Origin: DASQFQ01 sp038327685
GTDB taxonomy: Bacteria > Actinomycetota > Thermoleophilia > Solirubrobacterales > Solirubrobacteraceae
DNA: 14,335 nucleotides
Assembly (NCBI GenBank): GCA_038327685.1
Contig: JBBQLH010000102.1
Location: 1 to 14,335 of the forward strand
Reading direction: 5' to 3'
The position numbers and the translations under genes are program-made. Positions 1 to 6,025 of the stretch are shown here, piece by piece. Within the stretch, counting starts at the first letter, position 1. Each line of letters begins with the position of its first letter. A model generated the notes under the pieces. The model was not told the DNA's origin, did not search any database, and was given only the letters and a program-made list of their open reading frames with translations.

Positions 1-1
1 C

Positions 2-235
2 AAGATCGCGGTGATGATGTCGATCGTCTCCAACACGCGCGTGGACATCGTCGCCCGCGGCGTGATCAAGGCCTGCATCGAGCTCGGCCACGACCCGGCG
101 GAGAAGATCTCGATCTTCCGCATCCCCGGGGCGTGGGAGGAGGAGGGCTTCAAGATCCTCGAGAAGTACGGCGTCAAGTACGCGGATCGCAGCGTGTCCT
201 TGAACGAGGCCGCGCGGATGGCGGTGGCGGGATGA
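2..235 (+). CDS. sucC: Succinyl-CoA ligase (ADP-forming)-like beta subunit, C-terminal end (partial)
   Basis: Only the last ~77 residues are in the window; the frame is open to the left edge, so no start can be assigned. The piece fits the C-terminal CoA-ligase (flavodoxin-like) domain of SucC: a hydrophobic strand, then a segment like the family's 'R-x-D-x-x-A-x-G-V-I' (here TRVDIVARGVIKA), then RIPGAWEEEGFKILEKYG in place of the usual 'RLEGNNxELGxKxL'. The usual Gly-Gly before the R-x-D motif reads Ser-Asn, so this is a divergent subfamily. The stop overlaps the next gene's start (ATGA), indicating translational coupling with the alpha subunit. In the family, beta supplies the ATP-grasp site and alpha the phosphohistidine; together they interconvert succinyl-CoA and succinate with ADP phosphorylation. 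Another acid substrate (for example citrate or malate) cannot be excluded from this fragment. Confidence 0.75.
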   Translation, partial: KIAVMMSIVSNTRVDIVARGVIKACIELGHDPAEKISIFRIPGAWEEEGFKILEKYGVKYADRSVSLNEAARMAVAG

Positions 236-1149
236 GCATCCTCGTCGACGCCGACACGACCTTCATCGTCCAGGGCATCACCGGGCGCGAGGCGGTCAAC
301 CTCACGCGCGAGTGCCTGGACTACGGCTCCGGCGCGAAGATCGTCGGCGGCGTGACCCCGGGCCGGCTCGGCCGCGAGGTCCACGGCGTACCGGTGTTCG
401 ACACCGTCGCCCAGGCCGTCGAGCACCACGGCGCGCCGATCGACGGCTCGGTCGTCACCGTCCCGCCCGCGTTCACCAACGACGCGGTGATCGAGGCGAT
501 CGCCAACGGCGTCAAGCTCGTCGTGATCGTCACGGAGCGCATCCCGCGCGGCGACGTCGCCCAGATGGTCGAGTTCGCCGACGAGCATGGCGCGCGCATC
601 ATCGGCCCCAACTGCCTCGGGATCATCGTCCCCGACGTGATCAAGATGGGCGGCATCGGCGGCCCGGCCAAGGACGCCGGCAAGTCCTACTCCCACGGGC
701 CGGTCGGCGTGATCTCACGCTCGGGCGGAATGACGACCGAGATGTCCTCGACGCTGAGCGCCGCCGGGCTCGGCCAGTCGACCGCGGTCTCGATCGGCGG
801 CGACGCGATCATCGGCCAGGCCTACGCCGAGCTGATGCCGCTGTTCGAGGCCGACGAGCAGACCGAGGCGATCGTCATCTACACCGAGCCGGGCGGCCGC
901 ATGGAGGCCCAGCTGTCGGAGTGGGTCGCGACGAACAACTCGCGGCTGCCGATCGTGGCCTTCATGGCCGGGCGCTTCATGGACGAGATGCCGGGCATGT
1001 CCTTCGGGCACGCCGGCACCATCGTCGAGGGCAAGGAGGACACCGCGACCGAGAAGATCGCGCGCCTCGCGGCCGCCGGGATCGTCGTGGCCGAGCGGAT
1101 CGAGGACATCCCTGGGCTCGTGCGCGAGCGGATCGGAGCCGCCGTCTAG
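232..1149 (+). CDS. sucD: Succinyl-CoA ligase (ADP-forming)-like alpha subunit
   Basis: A 305-residue protein, close to the usual SucD length (~290). The ATG at 232 overlaps the upstream stop and gives the N-terminus expected of the family. Visible features are the CoA-binding Rossmann segment with VQGITG (res ~13-18), the family pattern GPNCLGI (~125-131), the ligase-domain motif VGVISRSGGMTTE (~158-170), IGGDAI (~188-193), and the phospho-histidine loop FGHAGTIVEG with the catalytic His near residue 260. In this family that His carries phosphate between the acyl-phosphate and ADP. The motif order is complete, so the enzyme looks functional. The sequence before the His (AGRFMDEMPGMSFGHAG) differs from the standard SucD form, matching the divergence seen in the beta fragment. 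Context suggests one operon with the downstream ferredoxin. Substrate specificity is inferred from family only. Confidence 0.85.
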   Translation: MSILVDADTTFIVQGITGREAVNLTRECLDYGSGAKIVGGVTPGRLGREVHGVPVFDTVAQAVEHHGAPIDGSVVTVPPAFTNDAVIEAIANGVKLVVIVTERIPRGDVAQMVEFADEHGARIIGPNCLGIIVPDVIKMGGIGGPAKDAGKSYSHGPVGVISRSGGMTTEMSSTLSAAGLGQSTAVSIGGDAIIGQAYAELMPLFEADEQTEAIVIYTEPGGRMEAQLSEWVATNNSRLPIVAFMAGRFMDEMPGMSFGHAGTIVEGKEDTATEKIARLAAAGIVVAERIEDIPGLVRERIGAAV

Positions 1150-1385
1150 TGCCCGGCATCTTCATCGACGTCGAGGTCGCGCCGGAGGCGGCCGAGGACC
1201 CGGCCGTCGCGGCCAAGCTCGCCGAGGTCTGCCCCGTGGACATCTACGCCCAGGGCGAGGACGGCCGGCTGCGGATCGTCGAGGAGAACCTCGACGAGTG
1301 CGTGCTCTGCCGGCTCTGCATCGACGCTTCGCCGCCGGGCAGCGTGACCGTCCGCAAGCTCTACGACGGCGGCGCGGTCCTCTGA
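1149..1385 (+). CDS. Small FixX-like 4Fe-4S ferredoxin
   Basis: A 78-residue protein starting at GTG 1149, whose first base is the last base of the sucD stop, so it is almost certainly co-translated. It contains CPVDIY (Cys ~29) and then CVLCRLC (C-x2-C-x2-C, Cys ~52/55/58). Those four cysteines in this order are the arrangement of FixX/ETF-associated ferredoxins and would ligate a single [4Fe-4S] cluster. The tail (RKLYDGGAVL) recalls the 'YPxGGxGV' ending of FixX proteins. There is no signal peptide or membrane segment, so it is a soluble cytoplasmic electron carrier. Its redox partner is not in the window. Association with a succinyl-CoA ligase suggests a 2-oxoacid:ferredoxin oxidoreductase or an electron-transfer flavoprotein system further upstream, which is inference. 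Confidence 0.8.
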   Translation: MPGIFIDVEVAPEAAEDPAVAAKLAEVCPVDIYAQGEDGRLRIVEENLDECVLCRLCIDASPPGSVTVRKLYDGGAVL

Positions 1386-1390
1386 CCTCC

Positions 1391-1396
1391 TAGCCT
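1391..1396 (+). promoter_or_regulatory. Possible -10 element (TAGCCT) for a leaderless Fpg-type gene
   Basis: TAGCCT fits TANNNT and ends six bases before the ATG at 1403. There is no convincing Shine-Dalgarno sequence between them. This spacing is what leaderless transcripts of high-GC actinobacteria usually show. No clear -35 box is visible, and short hexamers occur by chance, so this is a weak call. Confidence 0.3.
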
Positions 1397-1402
1397 CGAG
1401 GG

Positions 1403-2152
1403 ATGCCAGAGCTCCCCGAGGCCGAGCGCGCCCGGCAGCAGATCGAGAAGGTGCTGGGTCGCGAGATCGTCGCCGTCGACGACCGCGACACCTACGTCTG
1501 CCGCCCCCACGCGCCGGGCGAGATCGCGGCGGCGCTGACCGGCCGGCGGCTGACGCGCGCGCACCGGCGCGGCAAGTTCCTCTGGGTCGAGACCGACGAC
1601 GACGGCCCCGACCTCGGGCTGCACCTCGGGATGGCGGGCCGGATCGCGGTCGACGAAGGCGAGGCGCCGCGGGGCTGGGACCGCTTCGCGCTCGACTTCG
1701 CCGGCGGCGGGCGGATGGCGCTGCGCGACAAGCGCCGACTCGGGCGCGCCGTGATCGAGCCCGACTTCTCCCACGTGGGGCCGGACGCCGCCGAGGTCGG
1801 GGGCGACGTGTTCCGCGAGCGCGTCGGCCGGGGCACCACGGCGATCAAGGCGCGGCTCCTCGATCAGGGCGTGATCGCCGGCGTCGGCAACCTGCTCGCC
1901 GACGAGACGCTGTGGCGCGCGCGGCTGTCGCCGCGCCGGGTCGCCGGCGAGCTGTCGGTCGAGGAGCTCGACCGGCTGCGCCGCGAGCTGCGCGCGGCCG
2001 TCCGCGACGCGATCGCGGGCGGCGGCGTGCACACGGGGCGCTTCATGCCCGCCCGCGAGCGCGGCGGCGTGTGTCCTCGCTGCCGCACCCCGCTCGAGCG
2101 CGCGACGATCGGCGGCCGCACCACCTACTGGTGCCCGCGCTGCCAGCCGTGA
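1403..2152 (+). CDS. mutM: Fpg/Nei-family DNA glycosylase (formamidopyrimidine-DNA glycosylase, MutM-like)
   Basis: A 249-residue base-excision repair enzyme that removes oxidised purines and nicks the abasic site. It begins MPELPEAE: the proline exposed after Met removal is the family's Schiff-base nucleophile and the following Glu is catalytic. Also visible are RRGKFLW (Lys ~58, beta-hairpin lysine), HLGMAGRI (intercalating Met ~77), RRLG (~111-114, the family's RRFG loop), the helix-two-turn-helix AGVGNLLADETLWRA (~159-173), and a C-terminal zinc finger CPRC...CPRC (Cys ~224/227/244/247) containing GGRTTY. It is shorter than most Fpg proteins (~270-290), mainly between the H2TH and the zinc finger. 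The Fpg-like start favours MutM over Nei, but oxidised-pyrimidine activity cannot be ruled out. It sits 17 bases after the ferredoxin gene but may have its own promoter. Confidence 0.9.
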   Translation: MPELPEAERARQQIEKVLGREIVAVDDRDTYVCRPHAPGEIAAALTGRRLTRAHRRGKFLWVETDDDGPDLGLHLGMAGRIAVDEGEAPRGWDRFALDFAGGGRMALRDKRRLGRAVIEPDFSHVGPDAAEVGGDVFRERVGRGTTAIKARLLDQGVIAGVGNLLADETLWRARLSPRRVAGELSVEELDRLRRELRAAVRDAIAGGGVHTGRFMPARERGGVCPRCRTPLERATIGGRTTYWCPRCQP

Positions 2153-2155
2153 GCA

Positions 2156-2181
2156 AGCCGGGGCGCTGACGCGCCCCGGCT
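2156..2181. terminator. Perfect 11-bp GC hairpin between convergent genes
   Basis: The arms AGCCGGGGCGC and GCGCCCCGGCT are exact reverse complements around a TGAC loop. The hairpin begins four bases after the Fpg stop codon and lies 13 bases beyond the stop of the convergent gene on the other strand. It is well placed to end transcription from both sides. No T-run follows on either strand, so it is not a classical intrinsic terminator; GC-rich actinobacteria often have this form. Confidence 0.7.
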
Positions 2182-2194
2182 CCGCGCCAAGCTC

Positions 2195-2590
2195 CTAGCC
2201 GCCGTTGTGCGCGCCGGCCAGCGCCGTCGCGCCCTGGCCGACCTTGCGGACGGCGTCCGCGTACAGCCCCATCTCCGTGCCGACGCCCGCGCCGGTCACG
2301 GCCGGTACCACGCCGAAGTTCTCGACGATGAGGGTGGCATCGATCGACGCGCGGCGGAACTCCTCGTCGTTGGTCAGCGCCGCGCACTGCTCCGCGCTGC
2401 CGTGGACCATGAAGAACCCGCCGAGGTCGCCGCCATGCGGATCGAGGAGGGAGACGTCCATCCCCTCGATGCGCCCGTCGGACTGCATCCGCCCGAACAT
2501 GCCGACGAAGTCGTTGAAGACCTCGATGGCGCGCTCCTCGCGGCCGCGTACGGGTTGCCCGAACCCGACCATCAGGGCTCGATCAGCCAT
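2195..2590 (-). CDS. Small protein of unknown function, downstream of DegV
   Basis: A 131-residue soluble protein that I do not recognise. The start at 2590 is supported by an AGAGGAG Shine-Dalgarno placed 5-6 bases upstream, the best ribosome site in this part of the window. The sequence (MADRALMVGFGQPVRGREE... at the start, then GGDLGGFFMVHGS and EEFRRASIDATLIVENFGVV) alternates short strands and amphipathic helices. That pattern suits a YCII/EthD-like ferredoxin-fold (dimeric alpha-beta barrel) protein; this is a fold guess, not a family assignment. There is no signal peptide, membrane helix or cysteine pair. The C-terminal ~30 residues are Gly/Ala-rich. It lies 35 bases after the DegV-family gene on the same strand and is probably co-transcribed with it. 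Codon use fits a real gene. Confidence 0.75.
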   Translation of the reverse strand: MADRALMVGFGQPVRGREERAIEVFNDFVGMFGRMQSDGRIEGMDVSLLDPHGGDLGGFFMVHGSAEQCAALTNDEEFRRASIDATLIVENFGVVPAVTGAGVGTEMGLYADAVRKVGQGATALAGAHNGG

Positions 2591-2625
2591 CCAGACTCCT
2601 CTCCGTTGATGACCGTCCGAAGCTC

Positions 2626-3507
2626 TCACACCGGGGCGCGCGTTGCAACCGGCTCGCGCGCCATCCCGCCCACCAGCAGTCCCGACCCGAGATGGGTGCC
2701 GAGCACGGGGCCGACCTGGGTACAGAACAGCGGCTCGCAGCCGAGGATCTCGGTCCCGTCGGCGACGAGGCGCTCGGCGTCCTCGCGCGACTGCGCGTGC
2801 TGCACGACCCAGTCCTCGGCGCCGCGTTCGTGGAGCTCGTGGAGGTAGCCGACCATCCGCTCGTACGCGCGCCGCCGGGTGCGGACGCGGCCGACCGGTG
2901 CGATCTCCGTGCCGAAGGTCAGGATCGGCTTGATCTTGAGCGCCGAGCCGAGCAGCGCCTGCGCCGCGCCGATGCGCCCGCCGCGGCGCAGGTACTCGAG
3001 CGTGTCGAGGACGAACCAGATGTCGAGCGTCGCGCGGGCCCGCTGGACGGCCGCGAGGAGGGCGTCGACGTCCGCGCCCGCCTCGGCGGCGCGCGCGGCC
3101 GCGATGACCAGGCAGCCGAGGCCGCCGGCGCCGGTCTGGCCGTCGACGATCTCGACCCGCACGGGATGCTGCTCGGCGACGACGCGGGCGGCCTCGCGGC
3201 CGCTCTCGCACGTGCCCGACAGGCCGGCGGCGATGTGGATCGAGACGATGTCGCGCCCCGCGGCGGCGATGGGCTCGAAGACGGCGAGGAAGTCGCCCAC
3301 CGAAGGCTGCGAGGTCACGGGCAGATCCGGCGATTCCGCCAGCCGCGCGTAGAACGCCTCGAGGTCCTCGTATTCGAGCTCGGGGCGCAACTCCCCACCC
3401 CAGCCGACGTAGAGGCTGACCTGGGGGATGCCCCAGCGGTCGAGCAGGGGCCGCGGCACGTAGGTCGTGCTGTCGGTGACGATGGCGACGTCGTTGGGAC
3501 CGTTCAC
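2626..3507 (-). CDS. DegV-family fatty-acid-binding protein
   Basis: A 293-residue protein with the full set of DegV motifs: TDST (res ~11-14), TSQPSVGDF (~65-73), GLSGT (~95-99), the TLEYLRRGGRIG stretch (~169-180), ALKIKPIL (~189-196) and a late GPVLGTHLG (~266-274). In characterised members (for example FakB of Firmicutes) this two-domain fold binds a single fatty acid, often presenting it to a kinase. No FakA-like kinase is in the window, so the partner is unknown. GTG at 3507 is chosen because it places the first conserved strand (VAIVTDST) right after the N-terminus. The frame stays open upstream to 3606, but longer forms would overlap the divergent gene at 3563 and add a basic, unconserved-looking extension. 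It is probably the first gene of a two-gene operon. Confidence 0.9.
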   Translation of the reverse strand: MNGPNDVAIVTDSTTYVPRPLLDRWGIPQVSLYVGWGGELRPELEYEDLEAFYARLAESPDLPVTSQPSVGDFLAVFEPIAAAGRDIVSIHIAAGLSGTCESGREAARVVAEQHPVRVEIVDGQTGAGGLGCLVIAAARAAEAGADVDALLAAVQRARATLDIWFVLDTLEYLRRGGRIGAAQALLGSALKIKPILTFGTEIAPVGRVRTRRRAYERMVGYLHELHERGAEDWVVQHAQSREDAERLVADGTEILGCEPLFCTQVGPVLGTHLGSGLLVGGMAREPVATRAPV

Positions 3508-3562
3508 GGCGCGGGAGCCTAACCGGGCGCGCCAAGGCTGACGGCGGCGGTACCGTGCGCGC
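3508..3562. promoter_or_regulatory. Divergent promoter region between DegV-family and luciferase-like genes
   Basis: This 55-base gap must hold the start signals of both divergent genes. On the + strand TACCGT (3551-3556) ends six bases before the ATG at 3563 without a Shine-Dalgarno, suggesting a leaderless start. On the - strand TAGGCT (complement of 3516-3521) lies eight bases before the GTG at 3507. Neither has a recognisable -35 box, so the exact elements are tentative. Confidence 0.4.
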
Positions 3563-4519
3563 ATGCGCGCGCCGATCACGCTCGACCTCCACATCACCAA
3601 CTTCAACTATCCCGACACGCCGGCGGACCGCCTGTTCGACCTCGTGGCGGACATCGCCGGGACAGCGGAGGACTCCGGCTTCAGCTCGGTGTCGCTGATG
3701 GATCACCTGCACCAGATCCCGCCGATGGGACCACCGGAGAACTGGATGGTCGAGGGCAACCTCATGCTGGCGGCGCTCGCCGCCAGGACCAAGCGGGTCA
3801 GCCTCGGGCTGCTCGTGGGCGGCGTGACCTACCGCAACCCCGCGCTGCACGCCAAGATGACCACGACGCTCGACGTCATCTCGGGGGGCCGCGCCATCCA
3901 TGGCATCGGCGCGGCCTGGTTCGAGGCCGAGCACGACGCCTACGGCGTCCGCTTCCCGCCGCTGAAGGAGCGCTTCGAGCACCTCGAGGACCACCTGCGA
4001 ATCGCGCGGGCGATGTTCACGCAGGAGAAGGCGACCGTCGAAGGCACGCACCATCACGTCACCGACGTGATGAACAACCCGCGGCCGATACGCGGCGACA
4101 TCCCGATCCTGATCGGCGGCAGCGGCGAGCGCAAGACGCTGCGGCTCGTCGCCCAGCACGCCGACGGCTGCAACCTGTTCGGCGACGTCGAGCGCGTCCG
4201 CCATCTGCTCGGCGTCCTCGACGGGCATTGCGAGAACGTCGGGCGCGAACCGGCCGAGATCACGCGCACGCGCATGGCGACCGTGATCATCGCGCCGACG
4301 TCCGAGGCGGCGGAGGGCAAGCTCGCGGCCCTCGCGGCCATGGGCATCCCGCGCGATCGCCTCGAGACGGCCATGAAGGGCGACCCCGAGTCGGTCGCCG
4401 AGCAGGCCCAGGCCTACGCCGACATCGGGATCCAGGGCCTGACCATCGTCGTCCCGGACGCGCACGACCTCGAGACGATCGCGCTGGCGGGCCGCACGCT
4501 CGGCGCCGTGTTCGCCTGA
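3563..4519 (+). CDS. Luciferase-like (LLM-class) flavin/F420-dependent oxidoreductase
   Basis: A 318-residue protein of the bacterial luciferase superfamily, a TIM-barrel fold that uses FMN or F420. Recognisable segments are SLMDHLHQ (res ~44-51), VSLGLLVGGVTYRNPALHAK (~79-98), TLDVISGGRAIHGIGAAW (~102-119) followed by EAEHDAYGV, PILIGGSGERKTLRLVAQHAD (about 181-201) and a C-terminal PESVAEQAQAYADIGIQGL. This order and length match the actinobacterial 'LLM class F420-dependent' group closely. The substrate is unknown; relatives act on varied small organic molecules. No signal peptide is seen, so it is cytoplasmic. It stands alone on its strand between divergent DegV and convergent VOC genes, so context does not reveal a pathway. 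F420 rather than FMN is an inference from family and likely lineage. Confidence 0.9.
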   Translation: MRAPITLDLHITNFNYPDTPADRLFDLVADIAGTAEDSGFSSVSLMDHLHQIPPMGPPENWMVEGNLMLAALAARTKRVSLGLLVGGVTYRNPALHAKMTTTLDVISGGRAIHGIGAAWFEAEHDAYGVRFPPLKERFEHLEDHLRIARAMFTQEKATVEGTHHHVTDVMNNPRPIRGDIPILIGGSGERKTLRLVAQHADGCNLFGDVERVRHLLGVLDGHCENVGREPAEITRTRMATVIIAPTSEAAEGKLAALAAMGIPRDRLETAMKGDPESVAEQAQAYADIGIQGLTIVVPDAHDLETIALAGRTLGAVFA

Positions 4520-4526
4520 CGCGGCG

Positions 4527-4928
4527 CTAGCCGGCCGGCGGCCAGGCGATCAGCGGCTTGCCGATCTCCCAGGGGTGCCCAAACGGGTCCACGATCCGCC
4601 CCAGGCGCCAGCCATGCTCGTCGCCGACCGGGTGGAGCACCGTGGCGCCGTTCGCGACCGCCTTCTCCACCACGGCCTCGGGCTCCTCGACGACCAGCAG
4701 CATCCGCGTCGTCGCTCCGCCGATCGACTCCGGGCTGAAGTTCCCCTGCGAGGGCGCCTCGTCGGAGACCCAGAACGACGCGCCGCCGACCGACAGCTGC
4801 GCGACCACGGGCTCGTGCTCGTCCGTGCCGCCCACGCGGTAGTCCTCGACGGCCCCGAACGCGGCCGCGTAGAACGCGATCGCCTCGCGACCGCGCCGCA
4901 CCGAGAGCTCGGGCTGGATGCCGGGCAT
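4527..4928 (-). CDS. VOC-superfamily (glyoxalase/PhnB-like) protein
   Basis: A 133-residue protein with the paired beta-alpha-beta-beta-beta modules of the vicinal-oxygen-chelate superfamily. It opens MPGIQPELSVRRGREAIAFYAAAFGA, where the PhnB-like group has 'PYLxVxDAxxAIxFYxxAFGA'. Later come QLSVGGASFWVSDE (~44-57) and the ending DEHGWRLGRIVDPFGHPWEIG (about 103-123), the usual 'DPFGHxWxIxT' signature. Metal and substrate are unknown; the family covers dioxygenases, lyases and resistance proteins. Its stop lies seven bases from the end of the convergent luciferase-like gene, with no room for a separate terminator. The start at 4928 lacks a clear Shine-Dalgarno. It is transcribed divergently from the NlpC/P60 gene across 85 bases. 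Confidence 0.88.
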   Translation of the reverse strand: MPGIQPELSVRRGREAIAFYAAAFGAVEDYRVGGTDEHEPVVAQLSVGGASFWVSDEAPSQGNFSPESIGGATTRMLLVVEEPEAVVEKAVANGATVLHPVGDEHGWRLGRIVDPFGHPWEIGKPLIAWPPAG

Positions 4929-4993
4929 TGCGCCATCCTCGCACGCCGTTCAGGAGATCCATCTGCGAGCTGTGGTGTCATTGGACTTCGACC

Positions 4994-5004
4994 GGAGGAA
5001 GGAG
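4994..5004 (+). promoter_or_regulatory. Strong ribosome-binding site for the NlpC/P60 gene
   Basis: GGAGGAAGGAG contains two Shine-Dalgarno cores; the nearer (GGAG, 5001-5004) is nine bases before the ATG at 5014. It decides that start over upstream in-frame codons such as 4918, which would run through the neighbouring gene's start region. Confidence 0.75.
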
Positions 5005-5013
5005 CGGAATCGA

Positions 5014-6024
5014 ATGAGCGCTGAAGGCTGGGCGATCTTCGCGCTGCCACCCGGCAGCCGTGACCTGGGATGTCCGGAGGTGTGGGAGCGATCGCTGGCC
5101 CGCTCGCAGCGGCGCCGCGAGGCGGCCGCGTTGCGGCGCGCGAACGTCACCAAGAGCGCTGTTCCCGCCGCCCTCATGGCGGCGACGCTGATCGTCCCCA
5201 CCACCCAGGTCGCCCGCGCGCAGCAGACCGTCGCGACGAGCCCGATCGGCGCCGGCGACCTGCGCATCGGCAGCCGCGGCCCGGCGGTCGCCGCGGCCCA
5301 GCGTGCGCTGGGGATCCCGGCGGACGGGGTGTTCGGCCGCCAGACGCGCCACGCGGTGCGCGCCTTCCAGCGCGGTCGCGGGCTGGCCGTCGACGGCGTT
5401 ATCGGACCGGTCACGCGCGGAGCGCTGGGCACGGGCGCCGGAGGACCGGCCGGCCCCCGGTCCGCCACGATGGCGCTGCAGCGCACGCTCGGCGTCGGGG
5501 CCGATGGCGACTACGGCCCGATCACGCGCGCCGCGGTCCGCCACTTCCAGGTCGCGCACGGTCTCGGGGTCGACGGCGTGGCGGGTCCGCAGACGCTCGG
5601 CGCGCTCGGGCTGCCCGCGACCATGACGCTCGGCGAGGAGCGTGCGGCGAGCGCCCCCGGCGCCGGCGCCGGGGCGGCCGTCGCCGCCGCGCGCTCGGCC
5701 GTCGGCACGCCCTATGCCTACGGGGGCAACGGCCCGAGCGCGTACGACTGCTCGGGCCTGACCGTGTTCGCGATGCGCCAGGCCGGCATCACGCTGCCGC
5801 GCACGAGCTACTCCCAGTTCGGCGTCGGCACGCCGGTCGTCCGCGGCGCGATCGAGGCCGGCGATCTCGTCTTCTTCAACGCGAGCGGGCCCGGCGCGTC
5901 GCACGTCGGGATCGCCACGAGCCCGACGACGGTGATCTCCGCGACGACGCACGGCGTGATGGAGCACTCGATCGCGAGCTCCTACTGGAGCTCGCACTAC
6001 GTCGGAGCCAGGCGGGTGGGCTGA
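5014..6024 (+). CDS. Exported peptidoglycan hydrolase: two PG-binding_1 modules plus NlpC/P60
   Basis: A 336-residue cell-wall hydrolase. After an unusually long charged N-terminus (res 1-47, with WERSLARSQRRREAAALRR) comes a hydrophobic stretch (~48-66) ending VARA|QQ, a probable signal-peptidase I site near residue 69. Two peptidoglycan-binding modules follow, LRIGSRGPAVAAAQRALG...GPVTRGAL (~83-138) and MALQRTLG...GPQTLGAL (~153-198). The C-terminal NlpC/P60 domain (~221-336) has the nucleophile in YDCSGLT (Cys ~246), the partner in SHVGIA (His ~297) and a likely third residue in TTHG (His ~313). NlpC/P60 enzymes cut D-Glu-meso-DAP-type stem peptide bonds. All catalytic residues are present, so it should be active outside the membrane, remodelling the wall. 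The RidA remnant begins one base after its stop. Confidence 0.92.
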   Translation: MSAEGWAIFALPPGSRDLGCPEVWERSLARSQRRREAAALRRANVTKSAVPAALMAATLIVPTTQVARAQQTVATSPIGAGDLRIGSRGPAVAAAQRALGIPADGVFGRQTRHAVRAFQRGRGLAVDGVIGPVTRGALGTGAGGPAGPRSATMALQRTLGVGADGDYGPITRAAVRHFQVAHGLGVDGVAGPQTLGALGLPATMTLGEERAASAPGAGAGAAVAAARSAVGTPYAYGGNGPSAYDCSGLTVFAMRQAGITLPRTSYSQFGVGTPVVRGAIEAGDLVFFNASGPGASHVGIATSPTTVISATTHGVMEHSIASSYWSSHYVGARRVG

Positions 6025-6025
6025 G

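Noticed and set aside
312..1385. Extended frame joining the sucD region with the ferredoxin
   Set aside because: The upstream part is out-of-frame sucD translation; the ferredoxin is better explained by its own GTG at 1149 touching the sucD stop.
2195..4465. Very long open frame on the minus strand (about 756 codons) running through the DegV and luciferase-like genes
   Set aside because: Only its last 131 codons look like a protein; the rest is Arg/Gly-rich shadow translation opposite well-recognised genes. The true start is at 2590, with a strong ribosome site.
4520..4526. Terminator between the convergent luciferase-like and VOC genes
   Set aside because: Only seven bases separate the stops and no independent stem-loop is visible there.
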